A stretch of 64,000 nucleotides of DNA, from NCBI RefSeq assembly GCF_019550795.1, contig NZ_CP080545.1:3072001-3136000 (forward strand), written 5' to 3'. This DNA is from Paenibacillus sp. sptzw28 (GTDB taxonomy: Bacteria; Bacillota; Bacilli; Paenibacillales; Paenibacillaceae). The notes under the pieces were generated by a model, which ran no database searches, was not told the origin of the DNA, and saw only the letters and a program-made list of their open reading frames with translations. The position numbers and the translations under genes were made by a program. This document shows, in pieces, positions 32,499-41,656 of this stretch (the first letter of the stretch is position 1; every line of letters begins with the position of its first letter).

Positions 32499-34451
32499 TT
32501 GGACCGGTATCCGTTTACTTTTAATGCCGCAGAGCCGTTCATTGAGCAAGCCGGCGCATGGATCGCAGATGTGTTTTACGATATACTGCCTGAATACGGG
32601 TTCGAAGTTCGCGATGAGCAAATCTATATGGCTTTTCAATTAGAGCGGGCATTCGCGGAGAAAAGGACCATATTCGCAGAGGCCGGAGTAGGAACGGGGA
32701 AGACCCTCGTCTATCTGCTGTATGCCGTCTGCTATGCCCGATACATGCGCAAGCCTGTCATTATAGCCTGTGCGGACGAATCGCTCATTGAGCAGCTGGT
32801 CAAACCCGAGGGCGATATCGCAAAGCTTGCCGAGCATTTAGGGTTGATAATCGACGCAAGGCTTGGTAAATCCCCCGACCAATATGTATGCTTAACGAAG
32901 CTGGATGAAGCAAGACTGGATGAAGACGACGGGATGCTGTTCGAGGAGTTAAACAGGAGCTTGCCTGCTTTCGTCCATTCACACGCCGCATTGCAGACCT
33001 TTCATCCGTATGGCGACCGGAAGCAGTACTCGGACCTGAACGATAAACAATGGAATAAAATAAATTGGGACGCTTTCCAGGATTGCTTCGTCTGCGACAA
33101 GAGGCACCGCTGCGGACAAACGCTGTCTCGGGACCATTACCGCAAATCCGGCGATATCATCATTTGTTCCCACGACTATTATATGGAGCATGTGTGGACG
33201 TATGAAGGAAGGAAGCGGGAAGGCCAGCTGCCGCTGCTGCCGGAGCATTGCGCCGTTGTGTTCGATGAAGGTCATTTGCTGGAATCGGCCAGCCAGAAGG
33301 CACTGAGCTATAAGCTGAAGCATGCCGTATTCGAACAGCTGATAATCAGACTGCTCCAGGGAGAAATCCGGGAATCGCTTGCCGTGTTGATCGACGAGGC
33401 GATTGTCCGGAGTGAAATTATGTTTGCCGCCTTGGAGAGCCAAAGCAGAGAGATCCCCGGCTCGGAGCGAAAACAGATCCTTCTGAGCGACAGCTTGCTG
33501 GCGGATGTGCGCCGGTTTCGAGAGGTGGTCTCGGCGATCGAGGAGGAGCTTGTGTTCGAAAGTGAGCTGTACACTCTGAATCATTACCAGCTCCGTATCG
33601 TGGAGGAGCATCTGGAGATGATGCAGAAGGCTCTCAGTTTGTTTCAACATTCGAAAACCTTGATTTGCTGGCTGACGGAAAGCGGTGACGGACCAACCTT
33701 ATCGATTATGCCGACAGAGGTTAAAGAGGTGCTGAAAGAGCATGTCTTCGCGGCAAGGATTCCGATTATCTTCTCATCTGCCACTTTGTCCGTCGAGGGG
33801 TCATTCCAATATGTCACGCACAGTCTCGGAATTGACGATTATTTATCATTCTCCGTAGACTCTCCATATGAGTATAAGCTCCAAATGAAAGTGGTCGCGC
33901 CCGACTGGTCCGAGGGAGGAACCTTCACCGAGAAAATGAATGCGGCCGTCCGGCTTCTGCATCGAACGGGCGGAAGGGCGTTGATTTTATTCCGAACAAA
34001 GGATGAGCTTGAGCGGTTTAAGCATGGAATCGCAGAAGAGCCCGAATGCAGCAGTATGCGCTTCTTGTTTGAAGGCGACCTGGAAATCAGCCGCTTGATC
34101 ACTCTGTTTCAGAATGACGAGACGAGCGTGCTCTGTGCCGTCAGTCTGTGGGAAGGACTGGATGTACCCGGTCCGTCATTATCTAGCGTAATTATCTGGT
34201 CGCTGCCGTTTCCGCCAAACGATCCTGTCTTTATGGCTAAACGCAGTGCTGCGGCTTCGCCCTTCGAAGAGGTGGATCTGCCTTATATGCTGCTTCGTCT
34301 CAGACAAGGGATGGGTCGATTGATCCGGTCGAGTTCAGATACGGGGATCGTGGCCATACTAGGTGAGGAATTACATCAGCGTGAAGGGGTAAAGGAACAC
34401 ATTACCGCAGTGCTTCCCGCAGGCGTAGAACTCAGCGAATCGCTTGTTTAG
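32499..34451 (+). CDS. DinG/YoaA-type superfamily 2 helicase
   Basis: A 650-residue XPD/DinG-type DNA helicase. Walker A is EAGVGTGKTLVYLLYA (about 63-78), the Walker B-type box is FDEGHLL, and the C-terminal RecA domain ends in MLLRLRQGMGRLIRS with the QxxGRxxR motif VI. Four candidate Fe-S cysteines lie between the boxes (YVCL at about 129, CFVC at about 193-196 and HRC at 201). By family it unwinds damaged or hybrid DNA structures. The TTG start follows GGGGGA. It stands divergent from the LexA-boxed YdjM-like gene and is followed by a strong terminator. Confidence 0.88.
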   Translation: MDRYPFTFNAAEPFIEQAGAWIADVFYDILPEYGFEVRDEQIYMAFQLERAFAEKRTIFAEAGVGTGKTLVYLLYAVCYARYMRKPVIIACADESLIEQLVKPEGDIAKLAEHLGLIIDARLGKSPDQYVCLTKLDEARLDEDDGMLFEELNRSLPAFVHSHAALQTFHPYGDRKQYSDLNDKQWNKINWDAFQDCFVCDKRHRCGQTLSRDHYRKSGDIIICSHDYYMEHVWTYEGRKREGQLPLLPEHCAVVFDEGHLLESASQKALSYKLKHAVFEQLIIRLLQGEIRESLAVLIDEAIVRSEIMFAALESQSREIPGSERKQILLSDSLLADVRRFREVVSAIEEELVFESELYTLNHYQLRIVEEHLEMMQKALSLFQHSKTLICWLTESGDGPTLSIMPTEVKEVLKEHVFAARIPIIFSSATLSVEGSFQYVTHSLGIDDYLSFSVDSPYEYKLQMKVVAPDWSEGGTFTEKMNAAVRLLHRTGGRALILFRTKDELERFKHGIAEEPECSSMRFLFEGDLEISRLITLFQNDETSVLCAVSLWEGLDVPGPSLSSVIIWSLPFPPNDPVFMAKRSAAASPFEEVDLPYMLLRLRQGMGRLIRSSSDTGIVAILGEELHQREGVKEHITAVLPAGVELSESLV

Positions 34452-34480
34452 TAATTTAAACCTGGATAAATACGAATGAT

Positions 34481-34518
34481 GCAGTTTAGGAACAGGATTA
34501 CTGTTTCGGACTGCTTTT
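34481..34518 (+). terminator. Terminator after the helicase gene
   Basis: GCAGT...ACTGC with inner AACAG/CTGTT, followed by seven T. A compact, well-formed intrinsic terminator. Confidence 0.85.
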
Positions 34519-34525
34519 TTTGTTG

Positions 34526-34542
34526 TGTAAATATACATGACA
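34526..34542 (+). promoter_or_regulatory. Weak GlnR/TnrA-like box
   Basis: TGTAAATATACATGACA keeps the TGTNA-N7-TNACA framework of the nitrogen-regulator box but departs from the central consensus. It lies just after the helicase terminator and is weaker than the two sites that follow. Confidence 0.4.
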
Positions 34543-34577
34543 CTTACAGCGTATTTTGTTCTCAAAACACTTCATAA

Positions 34578-34594
34578 TGTTATATAATATAACA
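34578..34594 (+). promoter_or_regulatory. GlnR/TnrA box, site 1
   Basis: TGTTATATAATATAACA is a 17-bp palindrome that matches the Bacillus TnrA/GlnR consensus TGTNANAWWWTMTNACA at every position. It stands 400 bases before the purine cluster. The 524-base region without genes that holds it is AT-rich and contains no other coding signal that I could see. Confidence 0.8.
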
Positions 34595-34868
34595 AAAAAA
34601 TTTAACCTCTCTGCCTCTCCCTTGAGCGCTGCCATAACAGCCAGCCGAATCATTGCTTCCCTCTTACAAACACTTCAATGGAATCCAGCCCGCTAACACG
34701 GAAAAGGTGACTTTAAAAAGACCTTCTTTACAAGAAATATATGACGTAAACATCACGTCGAATGTTTGGTATAGTGGAATTTTAATAAATATTTATCTAT
34801 ATTGACCAAATTGCGTACGTAAAATTAGACATTTTAACTCATGACAAAGACTACACATCTCTATAAGA

Positions 34869-34885
34869 TGTTATATAATATAACA
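34869..34885 (+). promoter_or_regulatory. GlnR/TnrA box, site 2, near the purine operon promoter
   Basis: The same 17-mer, TGTTATATAATATAACA, inside a longer perfect 21-bp palindrome (34867-34887), 90 bases before the XdhC start. A -10-like CATAAT lies at 34905-34910, about 20 bases after the box. A nearby upstream TTGACC (34804-34809) could be the -35 of another promoter. The box probably gives nitrogen control of the xdh/nup/uricase genes. Confidence 0.82.
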
Positions 34886-34975
34886 TCATAATTCATTACG
34901 AATCCATAATCATTCCGGAACCGCGGCAATTAGAAGTGCAAGAATTGGACGTTCACCCGGTACAGGAGGTGTTTT

Positions 34976-36085
34976 GTGGATCATTATACTATTTTATCGG
35001 CTATGGGCCGATTGGAAAGCCCCTCCGTAATGGCTACCATAATCGGTGTGCATGGCCACTCGTATCGGAAAGCCGGAGCGGCAATGCTCTTGCTGCAGGA
35101 TGGGGGCAAAATCGGCAGTATCAGCCCGGGATGTCTGGAAGCGGATTTACTGGAACGAACAGGTGAGGTTCTGGAATCAGGAAACCACGAAATAATCGAG
35201 TATAACTTAAACGCCGATGAGGATGCCGTTTGGGGAGAATCGGTCGGCTGCGGTGGCGCGATTCGTGTTCTGCTCGAGCCGGTATCCGGTGAGCTTCAGC
35301 AGATTATGCGGGCTGTGTATGAACGAACGACGGCAGGCGAGACAGTCGGGCTGACCAGAATACTAGGCGGGAGGAGGATCGGCTACCGGATTTCATCCGA
35401 TAAACCGATCGCCGTCATGCAGCGCCAGACCGCGGATTGGGAGCTGCGCCCGGATATCAGGGATAGCGAGTTCCGCCTTGAAACGTTCCACTCTGTATTC
35501 TCGCCGCGACCGCGGCTTCTTATATTCGGTGCCGGCGACGACTCCATTCCTGTATGTGAATTGGTCGGCAGGATCGGGTTTCGAATAGTCGTTGCGGATT
35601 GGCGGGCCTCGCTGTGCAGCTCCGGACGATTTCCGGGTGCGGAGATCATTAACGGGCTGCCTCAAGCAATAATTGATAGGCTTCGGCCGGCAGCGGACGA
35701 TTATGCGCTTATCAGCAGCCACCAGCTGCAGCGGGACCGAGAGATGCTCGAAGGGCTATTGCCGGCGCGGCTCCAATATATCGGCGTCCTGGGATCGCAA
35801 AGTAGGATTCGGCAGATCTTCGCGGGATTATCGGTAACCTCGAACGTGCGCGCACCGGTAGGTATGGCGATCGGGGCGGACGGCCCGCAGGAGATAGCGG
35901 TGAGCATTGCGGCAGAGCTGATCGCGGTACGTTCAAGACTAGAGGCGAGCCGGAAGGAAGGAGCGGATCTTTATCAAAATCGCGGGTATGTATCTGGCGG
36001 CCGGAGCGAGCAAGAGAATGGGAGAAGCGAAGCTGTCCATGGAGCTTTCTCCGGGCGTCACCCTTGGGAGCCTGGCGCTTCGTGA
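34976..36085 (+). CDS. XdhC-family xanthine dehydrogenase maturation protein
   Basis: A 369-residue XdhC-type protein that binds and sulfurates the molybdenum cofactor before its insertion into xanthine dehydrogenase (PucA in Bacillus). The N-terminal half has GHSYRKAGAAMLL and GSISPGCLEADL; the second half is a Rossmann domain (LLIFGAGDDSIPVCELV). The GTG start follows AGGAGGTG. The last 30 or so residues read through the start of the next gene and look like no XdhC tail, so the stop may have moved: overlap with the next gene is about 98 bases. Confidence 0.88.
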   Translation: MDHYTILSAMGRLESPSVMATIIGVHGHSYRKAGAAMLLLQDGGKIGSISPGCLEADLLERTGEVLESGNHEIIEYNLNADEDAVWGESVGCGGAIRVLLEPVSGELQQIMRAVYERTTAGETVGLTRILGGRRIGYRISSDKPIAVMQRQTADWELRPDIRDSEFRLETFHSVFSPRPRLLIFGAGDDSIPVCELVGRIGFRIVVADWRASLCSSGRFPGAEIINGLPQAIIDRLRPAADDYALISSHQLQRDREMLEGLLPARLQYIGVLGSQSRIRQIFAGLSVTSNVRAPVGMAIGADGPQEIAVSIAAELIAVRSRLEASRKEGADLYQNRGYVSGGRSEQENGRSEAVHGAFSGRHPWEPGAS

Positions 36086-36611
36086 AATGCGGGCTTGTGA
36101 TTTGAAGCCGCTGGCCGTCGTTGTCCGAACGGATGATCCGCTGCTGTGGCTCTGTGACCGGAATGATAGGGCTGGCACGCTGCCGAAGTTCCGCATCGTG
36201 CCTGGCATGCAATCTCATATGGGAATGTCGCGGTCAATCCGCAGCGGGCTCGAAGCGCTGCTGCCGGATGATCCCGACGCCATTCTAATCGCACTTGCAG
36301 ACCAGCCCTTCGTTACTGCCTCACTCTTAAACCGGTTGATTTCCGTGTATCTCGAGGATCCTTCGGTCGATTATGCCGCCAGCGGTCAAGGCACTCTGGC
36401 CATCCCGCCAGTAATCGTAAGCAGGTCTATGTTTTCCCGGCTTTGCCAGCTGGAGGGGGACGCGGGTGCAAGACATCTGTTCAAATCGCCGGATTATCGC
36501 GGAGTCGTGGTGAGATATGCGGCCGAATGGGCATTTGTCGATGTAGATACGCAGGAAGAAATGGATAAAGCGAAAATGATTTGGTCGGAGCTGCAGGCCA
36601 AAGCAAGGTGA
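35988..36611 (+). CDS. MobA/MocA-like molybdenum cofactor nucleotidyltransferase (PucB-like)
   Basis: A nucleotidyltransferase that attaches CMP to the molybdenum cofactor for enzymes of the xanthine oxidase type. The motif LAAGASKRMGEAKL at the N terminus binds the nucleotide, and ALADQPFV and GDAGAR follow. ATG 35988 is the first usual start, but no ribosome site stands before it and it lies inside the family's N-terminal strand. The in-frame codons just upstream read ATC-AAA-ATC-GCG-GGT-ATG. Starting at ATC 35973 gives the family-like opening KIAGMYLAAG with GGAAGGAG nine bases before it, so a rare AUC start is possible. Confidence 0.8.
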   Translation: MYLAAGASKRMGEAKLSMELSPGVTLGSLALREMRACDLKPLAVVVRTDDPLLWLCDRNDRAGTLPKFRIVPGMQSHMGMSRSIRSGLEALLPDDPDAILIALADQPFVTASLLNRLISVYLEDPSVDYAASGQGTLAIPPVIVSRSMFSRLCQLEGDAGARHLFKSPDYRGVVVRYAAEWAFVDVDTQEEMDKAKMIWSELQAKAR

Positions 36612-36659
36612 ATACATTCCGGACAATTGACAAATAAACCATACCAAATGCTGCTCGGC

Positions 36660-36681
36660 ATCCTGATCAACATCAGGATGA
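36660..36681 (+). other. mRNA hairpin before the BMP lipoprotein gene
   Basis: CATCCTGAT and ATCAGGATG flank a CAAC loop (9-bp perfect stem) 35 bases before the BMP start. No T tract follows, so it is more likely an RNA stability or processing element than a terminator. Confidence 0.45.
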
Positions 36682-36715
36682 AATATATAGAAAAGCCTAA
36701 GGAGGAACCATACGT

Positions 36716-37873
36716 ATGAGTCATCGAAACAAGAGAGCGGCAGTTATCATTTTCCTCGCAGCATTACTCGCACTCACCGGGTGTTCCAGCGGTAAATCGC
36801 CGGAAAGCACGAACACGGCAGCAGGAAGCGCCAAGGCATCCGATCCGGCGAAAGCGGACAATGCGACAGCAACAGCCAAGAAAGCACTACGCGTCGCTTT
36901 CGTTTACATCGGTCCTCCAGGCGACGGCGGATGGACGTTCGAGCATGACAAGGGGCGCAAGTATATGGAAGAGAAGACCGGCATCAAAGCGGATACGGTC
37001 GAAAATGTACCGGAGAGCGCAGATGCGGAACGGATCATCACCGAGCTTGCTCAGGACCATGATCTTATATTCACGACAAGCTTCGGTTATATGGATCCGA
37101 CGCTTAACGTCGCCAAGAAATTTCCGAAGGTCATCTTCGAACATACCGCTGGCTACAAGACCAACGCCAACATGGGTACTTATTTCGGCGAAAATTACGA
37201 AGGGAGCTATCTAAGCGGCATTGCGGCGGGAAAAATGACGAAGAAAAACCTGATCGGCTATGTCGGAGCCTTCCCCATTCCAGAGGTCATTTATAACATA
37301 AACGCGTTTACGCTTGGCGCGCAAAGCGTCAATCCGGATGTGAAGGTAAGCGTCGTATGGTCGAATACATGGTTCGATCCTTCGACCGAACGTCAGGCGG
37401 CTGTTAGCCTGCTCGATAAAGGGGCCGACGTTCTGATGGCCTATCAGGATTCCCCGGCGACGCTTCAAGCCGCGGCCGAACGGGGCGCTATGGCAGGAGG
37501 AAACGACTCGGATATGACCCGGTACGCTCCCGACGCTTATTTAACCAATCCGGTCTGGAATTGGGGCCCCTACTACGAGAAGGTGGTCAAATCCGTACAG
37601 GACGGCACATGGAAGAGCGAGCAATATATGGGGTCCATGGAGGACGGCATGGTGGATATCGCACCACTTGGACCTAAAGTTCCGGAAGATGTGAAGAAGC
37701 TTGTCGCCGAGAAGAAGGAACAAATCCTCAAAGGCGAATTGATCGTCTTCGCGGGACCGATCGTCGACGCCGGCGGGACAGAGAAGCTCAAAAAAGGCGA
37801 AACGATGAGCCTGGCAGATATTCTCCAAATGAATTGGTTTGTAAAAGGGATAGACGGTACGATTCCAAAATAA
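36716..37873 (+). CDS. BMP-family nucleoside/purine-binding lipoprotein
   Basis: A 385-residue binding protein of the BMP (BmpA/NupN/Med) family. The signal peptide ends in a lipobox (LALTGC, about 19-24), followed by a Ser/Thr/Ala-rich linker (to about 55) and the mature two-lobed domain, beginning RVAFVYIGPPGDGGWTFEH. This family binds nucleosides or purines for the ABC importer encoded next. ATG behind AAGGAGG. A strong hairpin after it (37898-37933) reduces read-through, which would make the lipoprotein more abundant than the transporter. Confidence 0.9.
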   Translation: MSHRNKRAAVIIFLAALLALTGCSSGKSPESTNTAAGSAKASDPAKADNATATAKKALRVAFVYIGPPGDGGWTFEHDKGRKYMEEKTGIKADTVENVPESADAERIITELAQDHDLIFTTSFGYMDPTLNVAKKFPKVIFEHTAGYKTNANMGTYFGENYEGSYLSGIAAGKMTKKNLIGYVGAFPIPEVIYNINAFTLGAQSVNPDVKVSVVWSNTWFDPSTERQAAVSLLDKGADVLMAYQDSPATLQAAAERGAMAGGNDSDMTRYAPDAYLTNPVWNWGPYYEKVVKSVQDGTWKSEQYMGSMEDGMVDIAPLGPKVPEDVKKLVAEKKEQILKGELIVFAGPIVDAGGTEKLKKGETMSLADILQMNWFVKGIDGTIPK

Positions 37874-37897
37874 AGGCAAGAGCGACAATACTTCAAT

Positions 37898-37933
37898 CGG
37901 GCAAATCCCTTGAAAGAGGGATTTGCCCGTTTA
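37898..37933 (+). terminator. Attenuating hairpin between lipoprotein and ATPase
   Basis: A perfect 13-bp stem (37898-37910 with 37917-37929) closes a six-base loop, followed by TTTAT. Typical of partial terminators behind binding-protein genes. Confidence 0.65.
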
Positions 37934-37978
37934 TCCCGCGCAGCGCCTGTCTGCCGTTCAAAGAAGGAGGTAACGCAT

Positions 37979-39514
37979 ATGAATGACTTCCATACCGTCG
38001 ATATGCGCGGCATAGTAAAGCGGTTCGGCAGCGTTCTTGCGAGCGATCAAGTGGATTTCAAGGCGAAGGCAGGGGAAATACATGCGCTGCTCGGTGAGAA
38101 CGGAGCTGGCAAAAGCACCATAATGTGCATGCTCTCCGGTGTTTACCGACCGACAAGCGGCGAAATCCATATACAGGGCGTGAAGTCGAAGATTCGTTCG
38201 CCCAAGGATGCGATGAAGCTTGGAATCGGAATGGTATTTCAAAATTTCCGGCTCGTGCAGACGCTGACCGCCGCGGAAAATATCGTGCTCGGCGAGAAAT
38301 CCTCGTTCTGGCGCGGCCCGAAATGGATGCAATCGAAGCAGGAGGAAATTGAAGCGATTGCGGCGCGCTTCGGGCTTTCGATACCTGTGGACCGTCCGGT
38401 ATGGCAGCTGTCCGTCGGTGAGCAGCAGCGCGTCGAAATCGTCAAAACGCTGTATCGGGGCGCTGATCTGATCATATTGGATGAGCCTACCTCTGTGCTG
38501 ACGCCCGGGGAGTCGGATCAATTGTTCGAAACGCTCGCGCGTATGAAGGGCGAGGGCAAGACCGTCATTTTAACAACGCATAAACTGAAGGAGGTTATGG
38601 CCGCCTCCGACCGTATTTCCGTCATGCGCAAAGGCAAGATGATCGTAACGATGCCGACAGCTGAGACAACAGAGCGGGAGCTTGCCAGGCTGATGGTCGG
38701 CAAGGAACTTGGCGGCGGACGCGCTTATATGAGCAGGCCGCAGGGAGAAATTCTGCTTTCGGTCGACAGGCTGGACGTGAATGCGGACCATGGACGCAAA
38801 GTGCTCAATCAGCTGCATTTTCACGTGCGGGAAGGCGAAATTGTCGGTGTCGCGGGCGTGGCCGGCAACGGGCAGAAGGAATTGGCCGAGGTATTGACGG
38901 GGCTCCGTTCGCGTGATGGAGGCACCATCCGCTTTGGCGGCAAGGAGATGAAGCAGACCTCGGTGCGGGAAGCCATCGAATCCGGAATTGCTCATGTACC
39001 CGAGAATCGGATGAGAAGCGGTCTTGCGGGCAGTTTGGGTGTGACCGATAACCTGCTGTTCAAATCGTACCGCACAAGCGAGCGGTCCAGGCTAGGGATT
39101 TTACGTTCCGGCCGTAACCGGGAATGGGCGCAAAAGCTGGTGGAACAGTTCGACGTCAAGACCTCCAGCCTTGATACGCCCGTTAGTCAACTATCCGGAG
39201 GGAACCAGCAGAAACTGCTGTTCGCCAGGGAAATTCATCAGGAGCCCCGGCTTATGGTGGCGGTTCACCCAACCCAGGGACTTGATGTCGGCGCTTCCGA
39301 AGGCGTTCACCGGCTGCTTATGGAGCTGCGCGATTCAGGAAGAAGCGTACTGCTGATTTCCGAGGATTTGGATGAAGTTATGCAGCTTTCGGACCGGATA
39401 CTTGTCCTTTACAACGGTTCGATAGTCGGGGAAATGACGCGTGCTGAAGCCGACCGCGAGCAAATTGGACAGTTTATGGCCGGCCTTCCCGGTAAGAGGG
39501 AGGAAGCCATATGA
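37979..39514 (+). CDS. Nucleoside/purine ABC importer ATPase, two ABC domains
   Basis: A 511-residue ATPase with two tandem ABC domains (NupO/YufO type). First domain: Walker A GENGAGKST, signature VGEQQR, Walker B LIILDEP. Second domain: Walker A-like GVAGNGQKEL (degenerate), LSGGNQQK and a degenerate Walker B (LMVAVHPTQGLDVG). The asymmetry is normal in this family. ATG 37979 follows AAGGAGG. It pairs with the two permeases, 39511 and 40640. Confidence 0.9.
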   Translation: MNDFHTVDMRGIVKRFGSVLASDQVDFKAKAGEIHALLGENGAGKSTIMCMLSGVYRPTSGEIHIQGVKSKIRSPKDAMKLGIGMVFQNFRLVQTLTAAENIVLGEKSSFWRGPKWMQSKQEEIEAIAARFGLSIPVDRPVWQLSVGEQQRVEIVKTLYRGADLIILDEPTSVLTPGESDQLFETLARMKGEGKTVILTTHKLKEVMAASDRISVMRKGKMIVTMPTAETTERELARLMVGKELGGGRAYMSRPQGEILLSVDRLDVNADHGRKVLNQLHFHVREGEIVGVAGVAGNGQKELAEVLTGLRSRDGGTIRFGGKEMKQTSVREAIESGIAHVPENRMRSGLAGSLGVTDNLLFKSYRTSERSRLGILRSGRNREWAQKLVEQFDVKTSSLDTPVSQLSGGNQQKLLFAREIHQEPRLMVAVHPTQGLDVGASEGVHRLLMELRDSGRSVLLISEDLDEVMQLSDRILVLYNGSIVGEMTRAEADREQIGQFMAGLPGKREEAI

Positions 39515-40623
39515 ACGAACAACCTGTACCCGGAGCATTGACATTGGATAATAAAGCTCCAAAGCCGGGACGATTCTCGCTTCGGCTGGAAATCGATTCG
39601 TCCCGGCCGGGAAATCCATGGTGGGTCACGATTGTTTCCATTCTTCTTGCATTGGTTGTATGCGGAGTTTTTATTGCCGCGAACGGCATGAATCCCGTAA
39701 CCGTCTATGCCAAAATGCTTCAGGGAGCATTCGGATCGGAATTCGGCATCACCGAGACGCTGGTCAAGTCGATTCCTCTGCTGCTGTGCGGAATCGGCGT
39801 TGCGATCGCCTACCGTATTTCGATATGGAATATCGGTGCGGAAGGACAGTTCGCCGCCGGGGCGATTGCGGCTACGGCGGTCACGATTTATTTTCCCGAC
39901 TTGCCCGGATATTTCGCTATTCCGTTGATGATTGTTTTCAGTGTCGCCGCAGGCGGGTTATGGGGACTGCTGACCGCAATTCCGAGGACCTATTTTCAGG
40001 TCAATGAGCTGATAACTTCCCTGATGCTTAATTATGTAGCACTGCTCGCAATGGATTATGTTGTATTCGGTCCGTGGAAGGATCCGAAGGGGTTCAATTT
40101 TCCGGGTACTCCAATGTTCACGGATGCGCAATCGCTGCCTGTGCTGGGGGACACGAGGCTTCATGCCGGGCTTTTATTCGGGATTATTGCGGTTTTGTTA
40201 TACGCGTTTACTGTCCGCTACACCAGATGGGGATATGAGCTTCGGCTCATCGGCGCGAATGCCGAGGCTGCGAAGAATGCCGGCATTCGCATCGGCAGGC
40301 ACATTCTGGTCGTTATGATCATAAGCGGCGGGCTTGCCGGACTCGCGGGTATGAGTGAAGTAGCCGGCGTCTCGCACCGGCTTATGTATGGCATTTCGCC
40401 AGGATATGGTTATACTGCCATTATCGTCGCGTGGCTTGCCAAATTAAATCCGGTCGGATTAATTGTGGCATCTGTGTTGTTCGGAGGCTTGATCGTCGGG
40501 GGCTACAGCGTCCAAACGATCGGCCTGCCCTCTTCGATTTCCGATATGCTTCAGGGTGCAATCTTGTTTTTTCTCATCGCCGGCGGCGTAATCGGCAAGC
40601 TGCGGGTGAGGCGAGCCGTATGA
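39511..40623 (+). CDS. Nucleoside ABC importer permease 1 (NupP-like)
   Basis: A 370-residue permease of the branched-chain/ribose-type family with about eight membrane segments. The motif RISIWNIGAEGQFAAGAI is typical of BMP-type nucleoside permeases. It starts with an ATG that overlaps the ATPase stop (ATGA). Length is a little larger than its partner, as usual for this pair. Confidence 0.88.
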   Translation: MNEQPVPGALTLDNKAPKPGRFSLRLEIDSSRPGNPWWVTIVSILLALVVCGVFIAANGMNPVTVYAKMLQGAFGSEFGITETLVKSIPLLLCGIGVAIAYRISIWNIGAEGQFAAGAIAATAVTIYFPDLPGYFAIPLMIVFSVAAGGLWGLLTAIPRTYFQVNELITSLMLNYVALLAMDYVVFGPWKDPKGFNFPGTPMFTDAQSLPVLGDTRLHAGLLFGIIAVLLYAFTVRYTRWGYELRLIGANAEAAKNAGIRIGRHILVVMIISGGLAGLAGMSEVAGVSHRLMYGISPGYGYTAIIVAWLAKLNPVGLIVASVLFGGLIVGGYSVQTIGLPSSISDMLQGAILFFLIAGGVIGKLRVRRAV

Positions 40624-40639
40624 AAGGAGCGGATTTCTC

Positions 40640-41569
40640 ATGGAAGTATGGATTCAAGTGTTAAACGCGGCAATCGCTTCCGGAACGCCGCTTCTGTTCG
40701 CAACGCTAGGCGGCATATTGATTGAACGCTGCGGCATTATTCAGCTTGGCGCGGAAGGCTTGATGCTTATGGGAGCCGTTACGGCGTGCCTGACATATTT
40801 GCATACGGGAAGCTTGACGCTCACACTGCTTGCCGTATTTGCGGTTAGCGCATTGCTCGGCTTGATCCACGCTTCGCTTACGGTATCGCTGCGGACGAAT
40901 CAAATCGTCACAGGTCTCGCCATGACGCTGTTCAGTTCCGGCTTCAGCGCTTATCTGGGCAAATCCGTAAGCGGCAATCCGGTCCCGCTTGCCGTTCCGA
41001 AGCTGCATTTGACCTGGATTGAGGGGGTGCCGGTTATCGGTGATATTTTCGGCCGGCTGGATGTGCTGACCTGGGCCAGCTTCGTGCTCGTTATCGTCAT
41101 GCATTTGTTCATCCACCGCACCTCCTGGGGACTTCACCTTAGGGCTATCGGCGACAATCCCCCAACCGCGGATGTGATGGGCATTCGCGTCAACGCGCTT
41201 CGATATGTATATATTACTGCCGGATCGATGCTGATCGGGCTGGCCGGCGCTGATTTGCTGCTTGTTTATACTCCGTCATGGATTGAAGGCATGACCGCAG
41301 GCAGAGGATGGATCGCCGTCGCGCTTATTATTTTTGCGAGGTGGAATCCGGTTCGCGCACTGCTCTGCGCGTATTTCTTCGGCATGCTCGACACGCTCGG
41401 CTTCCGCATTCAGCTGCTCGGCAGCGAAGTGCCCTCCTATTTTCTGAAAATGATTCCTTACATTGTCACCATCCTCGTCCTGATGGCACTCGGCTGGAGA
41501 AACCGCAACAAACCTTCCGGGGCGCCGGAGTCGCTCGGCGTTCCCTATATTCGGGAGCAGAGATATTAA
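40640..41569 (+). CDS. Nucleoside ABC importer permease 2 (NupQ-like)
   Basis: A 309-residue permease with about eight hydrophobic segments. RCGIIQLGAEGLMLMGAV is the matching signature of the second permease of nucleoside importers. ATG behind GAAAGGAGCGG, 16 bases after permease 1. Together the four genes import a nucleoside, guanine or a related base. Confidence 0.88.
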   Translation: MEVWIQVLNAAIASGTPLLFATLGGILIERCGIIQLGAEGLMLMGAVTACLTYLHTGSLTLTLLAVFAVSALLGLIHASLTVSLRTNQIVTGLAMTLFSSGFSAYLGKSVSGNPVPLAVPKLHLTWIEGVPVIGDIFGRLDVLTWASFVLVIVMHLFIHRTSWGLHLRAIGDNPPTADVMGIRVNALRYVYITAGSMLIGLAGADLLLVYTPSWIEGMTAGRGWIAVALIIFARWNPVRALLCAYFFGMLDTLGFRIQLLGSEVPSYFLKMIPYIVTILVLMALGWRNRNKPSGAPESLGVPYIREQRY

Positions 41570-41656
41570 GTCGAAATCGTTGGCTGGAAATCCGAAGTGA
41601 TTTTGTGAAGCAGGCTGGAGACGGTCCGGTCTGCATATGATCAGGAGGGGAGCACA

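Noticed and set aside
36612..36715. Purine riboswitch before the BMP lipoprotein gene
   Set aside because: Only one simple hairpin is present; no three-way junction or terminator structure of the xpt type fits 100 bases.
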